Assembly (NCBI GenBank): GCA_036522235.1
Contig: DATDGG010000520.1
Span: 1-14,965 of the forward strand
Direction of reading: 5' to 3'
Length of the DNA stretch: 14,965 nt
Origin: VAZQ01 sp036522235
GTDB lineage: Bacteria; Pseudomonadota; Alphaproteobacteria; Rhizobiales; Xanthobacteraceae
Position numbers and translations under genes: made by a program. Position 1 is the first letter of the stretch, and every line of letters starts with the position of its first letter. The notes under the pieces were generated by a model. It ran no database searches. It saw nothing but the letters and a program-made list of their open reading frames with translations, and was not told where the DNA came from. Shown one piece after another: positions 6,769-13,307 of the stretch.

Positions 6769-7542
6769 TCACATCGGCTTCTGGAATTTCAGCACGAACG
6801 CATCCACCGGTCCGGTCGGCTTCAAGGAGCTGAAATCGCGCGCGTCTTCAGGGTGGCTCCAGAAGTCGCCCTTGGCGATGAGCTTGAAGCCGACCGCCTC
6901 GACCTCGCGGCGCAAGATGTCCTCGTCGATGCGATGCAGGGTCTTGCCGACCGCGATGTCCGCGCCGGCCTTGGCGGCATGGTCGGCGATCACCAGCACG
7001 CCGCCGGGCTTGAGCGCAGCGAACAGCTTGCGGTCCATCTCAGCGCGATCGACATTCATGTAGGTCGTATCGTGGTAGAAGAACAGGAACGTGACGGCAT
7101 CGAGATCATGCACGTCCGCGGGCACCGGATCATCGAACGGCCGCAGCACGCTCACGCTGTTCTTCATCGCCGGCGTCGCCAGCCGCGCGCCGAAAATTGC
7201 CTGTCCGCGCTCGCTGAAGTCCGGCGGATTCTGTCCATAGACGGCGCCGCTCGGCCCCACGGCGCGCGCATCGAGCTCGGTGCTGTAGCCGGCGCCGGCC
7301 CCCATATCGAGCACCTTCATGCCTCCCCGCAATCCCGCAAAGGCGAGGAACGGCACCGGATCACGGCGCTTGTCGGCCGCACGATCGGCGTCGCTGCGAT
7401 CGGGCGCCGCCATGAGGGCGGCATAATCGGGGGCGCCTTGCGCGGCGGCGGGCGCGAGGCTCGCCCAAGCCGTGCCGATGGCGGCAAGGGTCACGACACC
7501 GATGGCGGCGCGCCGGAAAGAGATCGTGGAAAGCCCGGTCAT
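6769..7542 (-). CDS. Exported class I SAM-dependent methyltransferase-like protein
   Basis: This 257-residue protein has an N-terminal signal peptide (about residues 1-35, FRRAAIGVVTLAAIGTAWAS then Ala-rich; Sec or possibly Tat because of the paired arginines). A Rossmann methyltransferase domain follows, with motif I VLDMGAGAGYSTE (77-89), a YDEAxx-like acidic strand that is not clear, DLDAVTFLFFYHDTTY (motif IV region) and LKPGGVLVIADH (motif V/VI region). It resembles the 'predicted methyltransferase' group found in the periplasm of many proteobacteria, whose substrate is unknown and for which a SAM source outside the cytoplasm is a puzzle. ATG 7542 has AGGGAG 8 nt upstream; a longer reading to 7614 would hide the signal peptide. 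Upstream, in the direction of transcription, lie a direct repeat, a strong hairpin and the ParA gene. Confidence 0.82.
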   Translation of the reverse strand: MTGLSTISFRRAAIGVVTLAAIGTAWASLAPAAAQGAPDYAALMAAPDRSDADRAADKRRDPVPFLAFAGLRGGMKVLDMGAGAGYSTELDARAVGPSGAVYGQNPPDFSERGQAIFGARLATPAMKNSVSVLRPFDDPVPADVHDLDAVTFLFFYHDTTYMNVDRAEMDRKLFAALKPGGVLVIADHAAKAGADIAVGKTLHRIDEDILRREVEAVGFKLIAKGDFWSHPEDARDFSSLKPTGPVDAFVLKFQKPM

Positions 7543-7637
7543 CTTCAATACTCCCTGGGATCGATGCGCACGCTCCCTTAGCACGGATCGCGGCCAAGCG
7601 CCGACGTCCCCCAAGGCACAAAGGCATCAAAAGAAGA

Positions 7638-7665
7638 TATGCTGAAGTGAGGTATGTTGCAGTGA
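7638..7665. repeat. 15-bp-period tandem direct repeat upstream of the methyltransferase
   Basis: TATGCTGAAGTGA (7638-7650) and TATGTTGCAGTGA (7653-7665) match at 11 of 13 positions, separated by GG, giving a 15-bp period. They lie about 100-120 bp upstream of the methyltransferase start on its coding strand, in an otherwise GC-rich gap. Paired direct repeats there could be a binding site for a regulator. Nothing identifies the protein. Confidence 0.5.
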
Positions 7666-7687
7666 ATTTCGGCGGCGGCGTTTCCGC

Positions 7688-7724
7688 GCCGGATCGAAGC
7701 CGGAGCATCCGGCTTCGATCCGGC
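7688..7724 (-). terminator. Strong 17-bp hairpin just after the ParA stop
   Basis: A perfect 17-bp stem (GCCGGATCGAAGCCGGA at 7688-7704 with its complement at 7708-7724) encloses a 3-nt loop, GCA. It starts 11 nt past the ParA stop on the minus strand, the expected place for a terminator. No T-tract follows it on that strand, so termination would be atypical; it may instead protect the mRNA 3' end or be a dispersed repeat. Confidence 0.6.
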
Positions 7725-7735
7725 AGCGTCCCCCG

Positions 7736-8413
7736 TCACGCCGCGACGCGATGCATCGCGACGCCTTCATAGATGCCATGGATCGCCTTCACCGACTTCT
7801 CGATGGCGTTCCACAACGCGGCGACCTCGGTCGCGGCCTCGGAATTGGAATCGTATTCCTTGGCCCCCTCGCCTTCCGCCAAGGCCAGCGAGTAGTTGGT
7901 GCGCTGGGTGATCTGCCCGGACCAGACCGGCACATTGAGCTGGGTCAGAACCGCCCGCGCCTCGCGTACGTAAGGCGATTCCGTATTGTCGCGCCGCGCC
8001 GGCACGCCGTTGATCACGACCGCATAGGGCTTGCCGAGCTTGCGGCACAGATCCATGGTTTCCTTCACGGCCGCGATGTCGAACACCGTGAGCCGCGCCG
8101 GGATCACCACCAAGGTGGCGGCGTGGATCGCGTCAGTGACGGCAGCGGACATGTTCGGCGGCGTGTCGATGAACACCCATTCGTAGCCGGCGCGGCGCGC
8201 CGCCTTGATGAGATCGGCTACGCCCTCGATTGCAGAACGCAGCGGCGGCTCGCCGCTGCCGCGCAGCTTGTGCCACAGCGCCAACGAGCCCTGCGGATCG
8301 GAGTCGATCAACAAAACCGGACGCGACGGCCGATGCGCCTGCGCCGCCAGATGCGCGGTCAGCGTGCTCTTGCCCGAGCCGCCTTTGCGCGACGCGAAGA
8401 CAATGACGTTCAT
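7736..8413 (-). CDS. Orphan ParA/MinD-type ATPase
   Basis: This 225-residue P-loop ATPase of the ParA family positions DNA, plasmids or protein complexes in related systems. The deviant Walker A motif is KGGSGKST (10-17), with signature lysine K10 and catalytic lysine K15. Walker A' is LLIDSDPQGS (35-43, D37 and D39) and Walker B is VFIDTPP (D83). It lacks the N-terminal helix-turn-helix of large plasmid ParA proteins, which makes it like the small chromosomal or 'orphan' ParA types that place cargo other than chromosomes. No ParB gene or parS-like site is adjacent. ATG 8413 is preceded by GAGGGG with 7-8 nt spacing; the frame stays open to 8782 but that extension looks non-coding. It is divergent from a substrate-binding-protein-like gene across an unusual intergenic region. 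Confidence 0.92.
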   Translation of the reverse strand: MNVIVFASRKGGSGKSTLTAHLAAQAHRPSRPVLLIDSDPQGSLALWHKLRGSGEPPLRSAIEGVADLIKAARRAGYEWVFIDTPPNMSAAVTDAIHAATLVVIPARLTVFDIAAVKETMDLCRKLGKPYAVVINGVPARRDNTESPYVREARAVLTQLNVPVWSGQITQRTNYSLALAEGEGAKEYDSNSEAATEVAALWNAIEKSVKAIHGIYEGVAMHRVAA

Positions 8414-8747
8414 AAGAGCACCCCTCAGTGATTCGCGGCACAAGGGTACCACGACCGGGGCTCCAGCCCTACAATTGGCCGCCAAAACCCATACGTGAAT
8501 CTGCTTGGTCGGCCCGGTAAAATCAGGGCCAAAGGCCCGCTCCGGTCCCTTCATGAGGGTGGGGTGGCCCCCAGGGAAGGGCCCCCTTTTGGTCGGAGGG
8601 AATCGAATGCGGAACGAAACAGAATCGAAGGGTGAACCGGCGCCGGGACCCGCGGGCAATCGGGCCATCTGGCCTCCATTGAGCGCCGGGTCGCCTTTGA
8701 CTATGTTCCGGAGAGAGCCCGAGCCCATCTTCACGAAAGGTCCCCTC
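8414..8747. other. 334-bp gene-free divergent region with repeated GGCCC/GGGCC blocks
   Basis: This region separates the divergent ParA and substrate-binding-protein genes and holds no gene I can support. It stays open on both strands (in the ParA frame to 8782 and in the plus frame from 8505), but the peptides have no family likeness. Complementary blocks recur: GGCCC at 8511, GGGCC at 8526, GGCCC at 8534, GGCCC at 8566 and GGGCC at 8579. GGGCC 8526-8530 can pair either with 8511-8515 or with 8534-8538 (loop AAA), giving mutually exclusive hairpins. A near-identical 12-mer, GGTCCCTTCATG (8544) and GGTCCCCTCATG (8739), is repeated; the second copy contains the start codon of the downstream gene. 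Promoters for both genes must lie here, but I could not place them. Confidence 0.5.
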
Positions 8748-9593
8748 ATGCCGCGTACCATTCGTCTGCAGAGCGACAGCAACGCCCATGACCGCCCCTG
8801 GCGGGTGGCGGTCGAGCAGGGCTACTTCGCGGATGAAGGCCTCGACGTCGAGTATCACGAGGACAATCCCCAGGGGGTCGCCGGGCGGGTCGAGGACTTT
8901 TCCGAGCGCTGGAAGGAATCGCAGCTGCAGAAGGGGGCGCTCGAAGTCTACCCGGTGTGCGAATGGGGCGCGATCGAGCGCGTGCAGACGCTGGGCAAAG
9001 GCAAGATCATCGGCCTCGACACCACGGTGCGCACCGGCGCCCTGATGGTCCGCGCGGATTCGCCCGTCCAAGCGGTGGCGGAGCTGCGCAATGTGCCGAT
9101 CGCGGTGACCTGGCACGCGGGCACGTTCTATGCCGCCATCGAGGTCATGGAGGCCGCCGGCGTGCCCTTCGACGACATCAAGCTCGTTCACGCCAATGAC
9201 CGGCTCGACGCGCTGCTGAGCGGCCGCACTGAGGCCGCAGCCCTGATGGAGCCGCTGGTGAGCCGCGCCACCGAGGCCGGCTGCCGCAAGATCGCCGATC
9301 TGCGCTGGCGCGGCGGGATCGTGGCCGGCGAGGACGTCGACGACGAGACCGCGCAGAAGCTGACGCGCGCACTCAACCGCGCCGTCGCCTGGCTGCGCGA
9401 GAACGAGGAGCGCTCGCGCGAGGAGCTGCTGCGCGATCTCAAGCCCGAGCAGCGCAAGACCGGCATGCTGCCCGAGCTCACCGGCGTGCAGGGCTACCAG
9501 GCGGCCGAGTTCCAGGAAAAGGTCGACTGGATGATGCGTCGCGGTTTCCTCACGGAGAAGCCGGCCTACAAGGACGTTGTCCGCGGCAAGTAA
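8748..9593 (+). CDS. ABC-type substrate-binding-protein-like (NMT1/SsuA-type PBP2 fold) without signal peptide
   Basis: This 281-residue protein has a type 2 periplasmic-binding fold of the taurine/sulfonate/thiamine-precursor group. It opens with RPWRVAVEQGYFADEGLDVE, followed by KIIGLDTTVRTGALMVRADS, then AELRNVPIAVTWHAGTFYAA and NDRLDALLSGRTEAAALMEP. These are the usual lobe-1 strand, hinge and lobe-2 positions. No signal peptide, lipobox or Tat motif is present at ATG 8748, which has AAAGG 7-8 nt upstream; the in-frame upstream extension does not supply one. It would therefore stay in the cytoplasm unless exported by another route, and no ABC permease or ATPase gene is adjacent. It may be a ligand-binding sensor or an enzyme built on this fold. 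The downstream amidase gene begins 13 nt after its stop, suggesting co-transcription. Confidence 0.82.
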   Translation: MPRTIRLQSDSNAHDRPWRVAVEQGYFADEGLDVEYHEDNPQGVAGRVEDFSERWKESQLQKGALEVYPVCEWGAIERVQTLGKGKIIGLDTTVRTGALMVRADSPVQAVAELRNVPIAVTWHAGTFYAAIEVMEAAGVPFDDIKLVHANDRLDALLSGRTEAAALMEPLVSRATEAGCRKIADLRWRGGIVAGEDVDDETAQKLTRALNRAVAWLRENEERSREELLRDLKPEQRKTGMLPELTGVQGYQAAEFQEKVDWMMRRGFLTEKPAYKDVVRGK

Positions 9594-9606
9594 GCGCGCG
9601 CGGCCC

Positions 9607-10512
9607 ATGCGCATCGGCTTGGGCGTAGCGGGCTCTTTGATCGCCGCACTTCTGCTCGATCCGACACCCGCAACGCTTGCCGAGCCGGCGGCAAGCGCGG
9701 CGCAAGTCATTGCACGCGCGCAGATCGGCCGGGCCGATGTGCCGCGCTGCGAGCTGGCGGCGCGGCTCAAGTTTGCCGGTCTGCAAGCAACCCTCGACTA
9801 CGCGGTCATGCGCGACAATGCAGCGCGCGAGCTCAAGGGCCGGCCCGACGGGTCAGGCGCCGTGAGCGCAGCCGAGCTCGCCAGCGCCGACGCGGCCATC
9901 GACCGTGAAATCGCGGTCCTGCAAGGGACGGCGCAACCACCGGACACGCTCAGCGCGCTCGCGCGGCTTCCCGGACGGCCGCAGGTCGCCGGCCTCAAGC
10001 TCGTCTACCTCAACCCGCTCGGCGACCCTGACCAGGCCAACCGGTGGAAGAGCATCCTGGCGCACCAGACCGAAGGGCCGCCCGGCTCGGCGCGCGCCGC
10101 GGCGCTGGCGCAGGCCGCCAACCCGACCAAACGCGGCGTGACCTTGTGGGTCGAGACCGACGGCACGGTCTATTGGGCCGCATCCGAGAGCGCGATCCCG
10201 ACCCATGGCGACGGCGCCAATCGCAACGACAACAAATACATCGACAATTCCACGACCTACCACGCGATCATCAAGACCAACACGATCGGCATCGAGTTCA
10301 TCGGTAATTATCCGGATGTCACCAAGCCGGTCACGCCAGAGCAGATGCAGGCCTGGTTGGTGCTGGTGCGCTTCCTGCAGGAACGCTACGCCATCGCAGC
10401 GGAGAACATCTACGCCCACAACTGGATCGACTATAAGGACTCGCGGTACTGCGAAGGCTGCGACCTGGCGCTGGCGGCGCGGCAGCTCGGCTATGTGCCA
10501 AAGCCGCGGTGA
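9607..10512 (+). CDS. Secreted N-acetylmuramoyl-L-alanine amidase-like protein (amidase_2 / PGRP fold)
   Basis: This 301-residue protein has a signal peptide (about residues 1-25, MRIGLGVAGSLIAALLLDP then an Ala-rich region), a helical N-terminal segment of roughly 110 residues, and an amidase_2-type domain from about residue 130. Candidate zinc ligands are H153 (ILAHQTEGP), H271 (YAHNWID) and C282 or C285 (SRYCEGCD). IGIEFIGNYP (near E230) is the central strand seen in T7-lysozyme and PGRP-like enzymes. These cleave the bond between MurNAc and L-Ala in peptidoglycan, though the spacing here is not classical and binding without catalysis is possible. I chose ATG 9607, although the upstream ribosome site is weak; TTG 9577 overlaps the preceding gene and has a site too close to use. 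The gene converges on 10531 with an 18-nt gap. Confidence 0.75.
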   Translation: MRIGLGVAGSLIAALLLDPTPATLAEPAASAAQVIARAQIGRADVPRCELAARLKFAGLQATLDYAVMRDNAARELKGRPDGSGAVSAAELASADAAIDREIAVLQGTAQPPDTLSALARLPGRPQVAGLKLVYLNPLGDPDQANRWKSILAHQTEGPPGSARAAALAQAANPTKRGVTLWVETDGTVYWAASESAIPTHGDGANRNDNKYIDNSTTYHAIIKTNTIGIEFIGNYPDVTKPVTPEQMQAWLVLVRFLQERYAIAAENIYAHNWIDYKDSRYCEGCDLALAARQLGYVPKPR

Positions 10513-10530
10513 TTGCAGCCTTGGCGCGAT

Positions 10531-10965
10531 CTATTCCTCGGCCGGCTTTCCGGCCTGACCCGCAATGAGCTCGTAGAACCCCGCCAGGCGCAGGCGCACC
10601 GTGACCGCGCCGCCGCTCTTGTTCTGCCAGTACCAACCATGGATGCCTGGCCAAGGCCCGATCAAGGAGCCGCTCGCCTTCGCGCCTGCCGTCTTCTGGT
10701 AGAACATCAAATCGCCGGCCTGCCCGGGCGCCGCGTCGGTATGGCCATGAAACTCCGTGTAGAAGGCTTGCGGATCGCCGATGCTCAGCACTTCCCAGGA
10801 ATACACCAAGGTATCCCCGGCCTGCATCCGGATCATGTATTCGAGCCCGCGGTCGTTGGTTTCGATCGGAACGTCGATCACGTCCGTGCGAAAGCCCGCC
10901 GGATAAGTCCGCGACAGCGTCTCCTTGCCGGTTGGTGCGGGGATCTCGTTCCACTGCGCCGCCAT
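10531..10965 (-). CDS. Small soluble protein related to 'transmembrane anchor' family proteins
   Basis: This 144-residue protein has no signal peptide or membrane segment. It matches the soluble domain of proteins annotated 'transmembrane anchor protein', which usually carry an N-terminal membrane helix and often occur near metal-efflux genes. The likeness lies in the run LEYMIRMQAGDTLVYSWEVL (41-60), FYTEFHGHTDAAPG (68-81), and GPWPGIHGWYWQN (103-115) followed by a beta-rich end, VTVRLRLAGFYEL. The pattern suggests a small beta-sandwich. Its function is unknown. ATG 10965 is well supported by AAGGAG 6 nt upstream. It lies 40 nt after the second Bug receptor gene on the same strand and is likely the last gene of that operon, which would be an unusual setting for the family. 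A GACCCGGGTC palindrome (10989-10998) sits in the gap. Confidence 0.75.
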   Translation of the reverse strand: MAAQWNEIPAPTGKETLSRTYPAGFRTDVIDVPIETNDRGLEYMIRMQAGDTLVYSWEVLSIGDPQAFYTEFHGHTDAAPGQAGDLMFYQKTAGAKASGSLIGPWPGIHGWYWQNKSGGAVTVRLRLAGFYELIAGQAGKPAEE

Positions 10966-11005
10966 ATTGGGCTCCTTGTTCAGGCTCGGACCCGGGTCTC
11001 GCGCC

Positions 11006-12004
11006 CTACTCCTCGGCCTTGATGTTCTTCTCGCGCATCACGCGGCCCCAGCGATCGAGCTCGTCGCGCAGCAGCGCCGCAAATTCCGTCGCCGAGGTCG
11101 CCGCCGGAATGGCGCCGGAGCCAATGAGCTTCTCGCGCATGTCGGGCGCCGCCAGTGCGGTCGTGACGGCATCGTTGAGCTTGCCGATGACCGCCGCGGG
11201 CGTGCGGGCCGGCGCCAGCAGGCCGTACCAATTGTCCGCGCTGGTATCCGCAAAGCCCTGCTCGGCGAGCGTCGGCACGTCCGGCAGGGCCGCGTTGCGG
11301 CTGGCCGAGGCGGCGCCGAGCGGGCGGATCTTGCCGGCCTTGATCTGCGGCAGCAGAAACAGCGTATCGGCGAACATGCCCTGCACCTGGGCGCCCAACA
11401 CGTCGGTCAAGGCCTGCGCGGCGCCCCGATAAGGGACGTGCAGGAACTTCACGCCGGCTGCGGCTTGATAGAGCTCGAGCGCCAAGTGCGGCATGCTGCC
11501 GGAGCCGGTCGACGCGATGGCGATGCTGCCTGGACCGCGCGCGGCGAGCGCGGCGAGCTCGCGGGCGGAGACAACCGGCATCTCAGGCTTGACGACCAGG
11601 ACGGTGGTGTTGCGAACCACGAGCGTGATGGGCGCAAAATCCCGGATCGGGTCATACGCGACCTTCGCCATCAGGTGAGGCGTAACCGCCACCGCGCCGA
11701 CCGTGGTCAAGAACAAGGTCGTGCCGTCAGGCTCGGCGCGGGCCACATATTCGGCGCCGACCGCTCCGTTGGCGCCGGCACGGTTTTCGACAATGACGTT
11801 CTGCGCAAGCAGCGCCTTGAGCTTGTCGGCCAACAGGCGGGCGACGAAATCGGTTGGACCGCCGGGGGGAAACGCCACCACCATCCGGATGGTGCGGGAC
11901 GGCAGCGCTTGGCCCTGATCTTGGGCCCGATCTTGCGCCAAGCCGCGGCCGACCGGCAGCGCTAGCAGCGCCGTCAGGGCCAGCAGCAGCCGACGGGTGA
12001 TCAT
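11006..12004 (-). CDS. Bug-family (TctC-like) periplasmic solute receptor, second of a pair
   Basis: This 332-residue extracytoplasmic receptor is of the tripartite tricarboxylate transporter type. The signal peptide is short (MITRRLLLALTALLALPVGR then GLAQ). Bug signatures follow: RTIRMVVAFPPGGPTDFVAR (about 37-56), then NVIVENRAGANGAVGAEYVA and LHVPYRGAAQALTDVLGAQV, then PDVPTLAEQGF. Family members bind carboxylates such as citrate, nicotinate, terephthalate or aspartate in a venus-flytrap cleft; the ligand is not predictable here. ATG 12004 lies 10 nt after the stop of the first receptor gene, with only a weak GAAAG site, so translational coupling is likely. No TctA or TctB membrane genes are in the window, which is common for Bug genes in beta- and alphaproteobacteria. 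Confidence 0.94.
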   Translation of the reverse strand: MITRRLLLALTALLALPVGRGLAQDRAQDQGQALPSRTIRMVVAFPPGGPTDFVARLLADKLKALLAQNVIVENRAGANGAVGAEYVARAEPDGTTLFLTTVGAVAVTPHLMAKVAYDPIRDFAPITLVVRNTTVLVVKPEMPVVSARELAALAARGPGSIAIASTGSGSMPHLALELYQAAAGVKFLHVPYRGAAQALTDVLGAQVQGMFADTLFLLPQIKAGKIRPLGAASASRNAALPDVPTLAEQGFADTSADNWYGLLAPARTPAAVIGKLNDAVTTALAAPDMREKLIGSGAIPAATSATEFAALLRDELDRWGRVMREKNIKAEE

Positions 12005-12014
12005 GGTTGCGCTT

Positions 12015-13019
12015 TCATTCGGGCTTGATGCCGATGCGGCCCGCGAGCTCCTTCACGGCCGGAATCTCGGTGGCAAGCCGCGCCGTCAGCTGTTCAGGGG
12101 TGCCGGCCACCACCTCGAAGCCGGCATTGTGCGCCTGCCCGAGGGCTTCAGGTGTCCGCAGCGACGCCTGGCTTTCCTTGGCCAGCATGGCCACGATCGG
12201 CGCCGGCGTGCCGGCGGGCGCAAACAAGGCATTGAACGTGTCGGAGACAAAGCCCGGATAGCCGGACTCGACCATGGTGGGCACATCGGGCAACGAGAAC
12301 CAGCGCTTGGCGCCGGTCACCGCCAGCGCCCGCAGCTGGCCACTCTTCACCATCGATTCCGCTGCCGCCAGCGCCACCGATCCGACCTGCGTGGTGCCTT
12401 CGAGCACCGCGAGCGCGGCGGGGCCGGCCCCCCGATAGGGAACATGCGTCATCTGGATGCCGGCGCGCAGCTTGAGCTCCTCGCCGGTCAGGTGCGACTT
12501 GGTTCCAACCCCCGGGCTCGCATAGTTGAAGCTGCCGGGCGAAGCCTTCGCGCGCGCCACCAGGTCGGCGAGCGACGTGATGCCGGAATCAGGGCGCACC
12601 ACGACCACATTGGGGGCGTTGACCAGCTCGGAGATCGGCGCGAAATCCTTGAATGGATCATAGCCGAGCTTGGTGAACAGAGCCGGATTGACCGCGATCG
12701 CGGTCGAGGTGAGCAGCAGCGTATAGCCATCCGGCGTCGCCCGCGCCGCCACCGCCATGCCGATATTGCCGGCCGCGCCGCCGCGATTGTCCACGATGAC
12801 CGACTGGCCGAGCGACTTCTGGAAGGCCGCCGAAATGATGCGTGCAATGATGTCGGTCGGGCCGCCCGGCGCGAACGGAACGATCAGGGTGATGTTGCGC
12901 TCCGGATAGGCGGCGTGGGCGCCGGGGGAATTGAGGCACAGCAGGGCCGAAGCAAGGGCGGCGCAAAGCGCCGACCAGCGGACCCGCCGGCGCGCAGCAA
13001 GCTTGAATCCGGTTGTCAT
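12015..13019 (-). CDS. Bug-family (TctC-like) periplasmic solute receptor, first of a pair
   Basis: This 334-residue receptor is paralogous to the next gene. It has a long, Arg-rich signal peptide (about residues 1-36, MTTGFKLAARRRVRWSALCA, then a hydrophobic run ending AHA). The Bug motifs are RNITLIVPFAPGGPTDIIAR, then QSVIVDNRGGAAGNIGMAVA, then MTHVPYRGAGPAALAVLEGT and LPDVPTMVESGYPG. ATG 13019 is supported by GGGAG 6 nt upstream. The reading frame is open back to 13238, but that extension runs through an intergenic palindromic repeat and is not coding. It is the first gene of the minus-strand set with the second receptor and the anchor-like protein, and is divergent from prmA. The two receptors share motifs but differ widely, so this is an old duplication or independent recruitment, not a recent copy. 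Confidence 0.94.
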   Translation of the reverse strand: MTTGFKLAARRRVRWSALCAALASALLCLNSPGAHAAYPERNITLIVPFAPGGPTDIIARIISAAFQKSLGQSVIVDNRGGAAGNIGMAVAARATPDGYTLLLTSTAIAVNPALFTKLGYDPFKDFAPISELVNAPNVVVVRPDSGITSLADLVARAKASPGSFNYASPGVGTKSHLTGEELKLRAGIQMTHVPYRGAGPAALAVLEGTTQVGSVALAAAESMVKSGQLRALAVTGAKRWFSLPDVPTMVESGYPGFVSDTFNALFAPAGTPAPIVAMLAKESQASLRTPEALGQAHNAGFEVVAGTPEQLTARLATEIPAVKELAGRIGIKPE

Positions 13020-13120
13020 CCAGTTCTCCCGGCCATTCGACAGTGCGGTTCGGTCGACCGGCTCACGATACGGTTCGCAGCGATCGACACAAGCCCCGGC
13101 GGCGGGTCGATGACCGCCAA

Positions 13121-13176
13121 CCCCCTCCCGTTTCGTGGGGGCGAGGGCGGCCACAAGGGCCGCCCCTACGGGTGGC
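13121..13176. repeat. Compound palindromic repeat in the Bug/prmA divergent region
   Basis: Two adjacent inverted repeats occur: CCCCC (13121-13125) with GGGGG (13137-13141), and a perfect 8-bp stem GGGCGGCC (13145-13152) with GGCCGCCC (13158-13165), followed by CTACGGGTGGC. Read through, it gives the peptide fragment GGHKGRPYG or, on the other strand, VGAALVAALAPTKREG. I associate such junk ORFs with dispersed intergenic repeats in alphaproteobacteria. It lies inside the 288-bp region 13020-13307 between the divergent Bug and prmA genes; in the rest of that region I see no gene and no convincing promoter. Confidence 0.7.
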
Positions 13177-13307
13177 AATGTGGTTGAAAAGCCTGTGTGC
13201 AAAGCGGTGAGAATGCTTGTGGATTGTATCTTGGCCAATTGTGCATAAGGGCGCCATAAGCGGGCTTGGATGCGGGGCCGCGGCAGCGCGGTGATGTGCG
13301 GGGAAAC

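Noticed and set aside
1945..8413. ParB-like and ParA proteins as a partition pair
   Set aside because: They are more than 5 kb apart in different operons. The ParB-like protein is a single small domain without DNA-binding or dimer regions, and no parS-like site is visible.
8505..8747. Upstream extension of the substrate-binding-like frame supplying a signal peptide
   Set aside because: The translated extension is Pro/Gly-rich without a hydrophobic core, so it is neither a signal peptide nor a recognised domain.
8414..8782. Upstream extension of the ParA frame as coding sequence
   Set aside because: The extra residues show no ParA family likeness, while ATG 8413 begins directly at the canonical MNVIVFASRKGGSGKST segment with a good ribosome site.
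10989..10998. GACCCGGGTC palindrome between the second Bug gene and the anchor-like gene
   Set aside because: A single 10-bp palindrome in GC-rich DNA is expected by chance and lies within an operon gap, so I do not report it as a separate site.
13020..13238. Longer N-terminus for the first Bug receptor
   Set aside because: The extension is translated from a palindromic intergenic repeat, while ATG 13019 has a ribosome site and a normal signal peptide.
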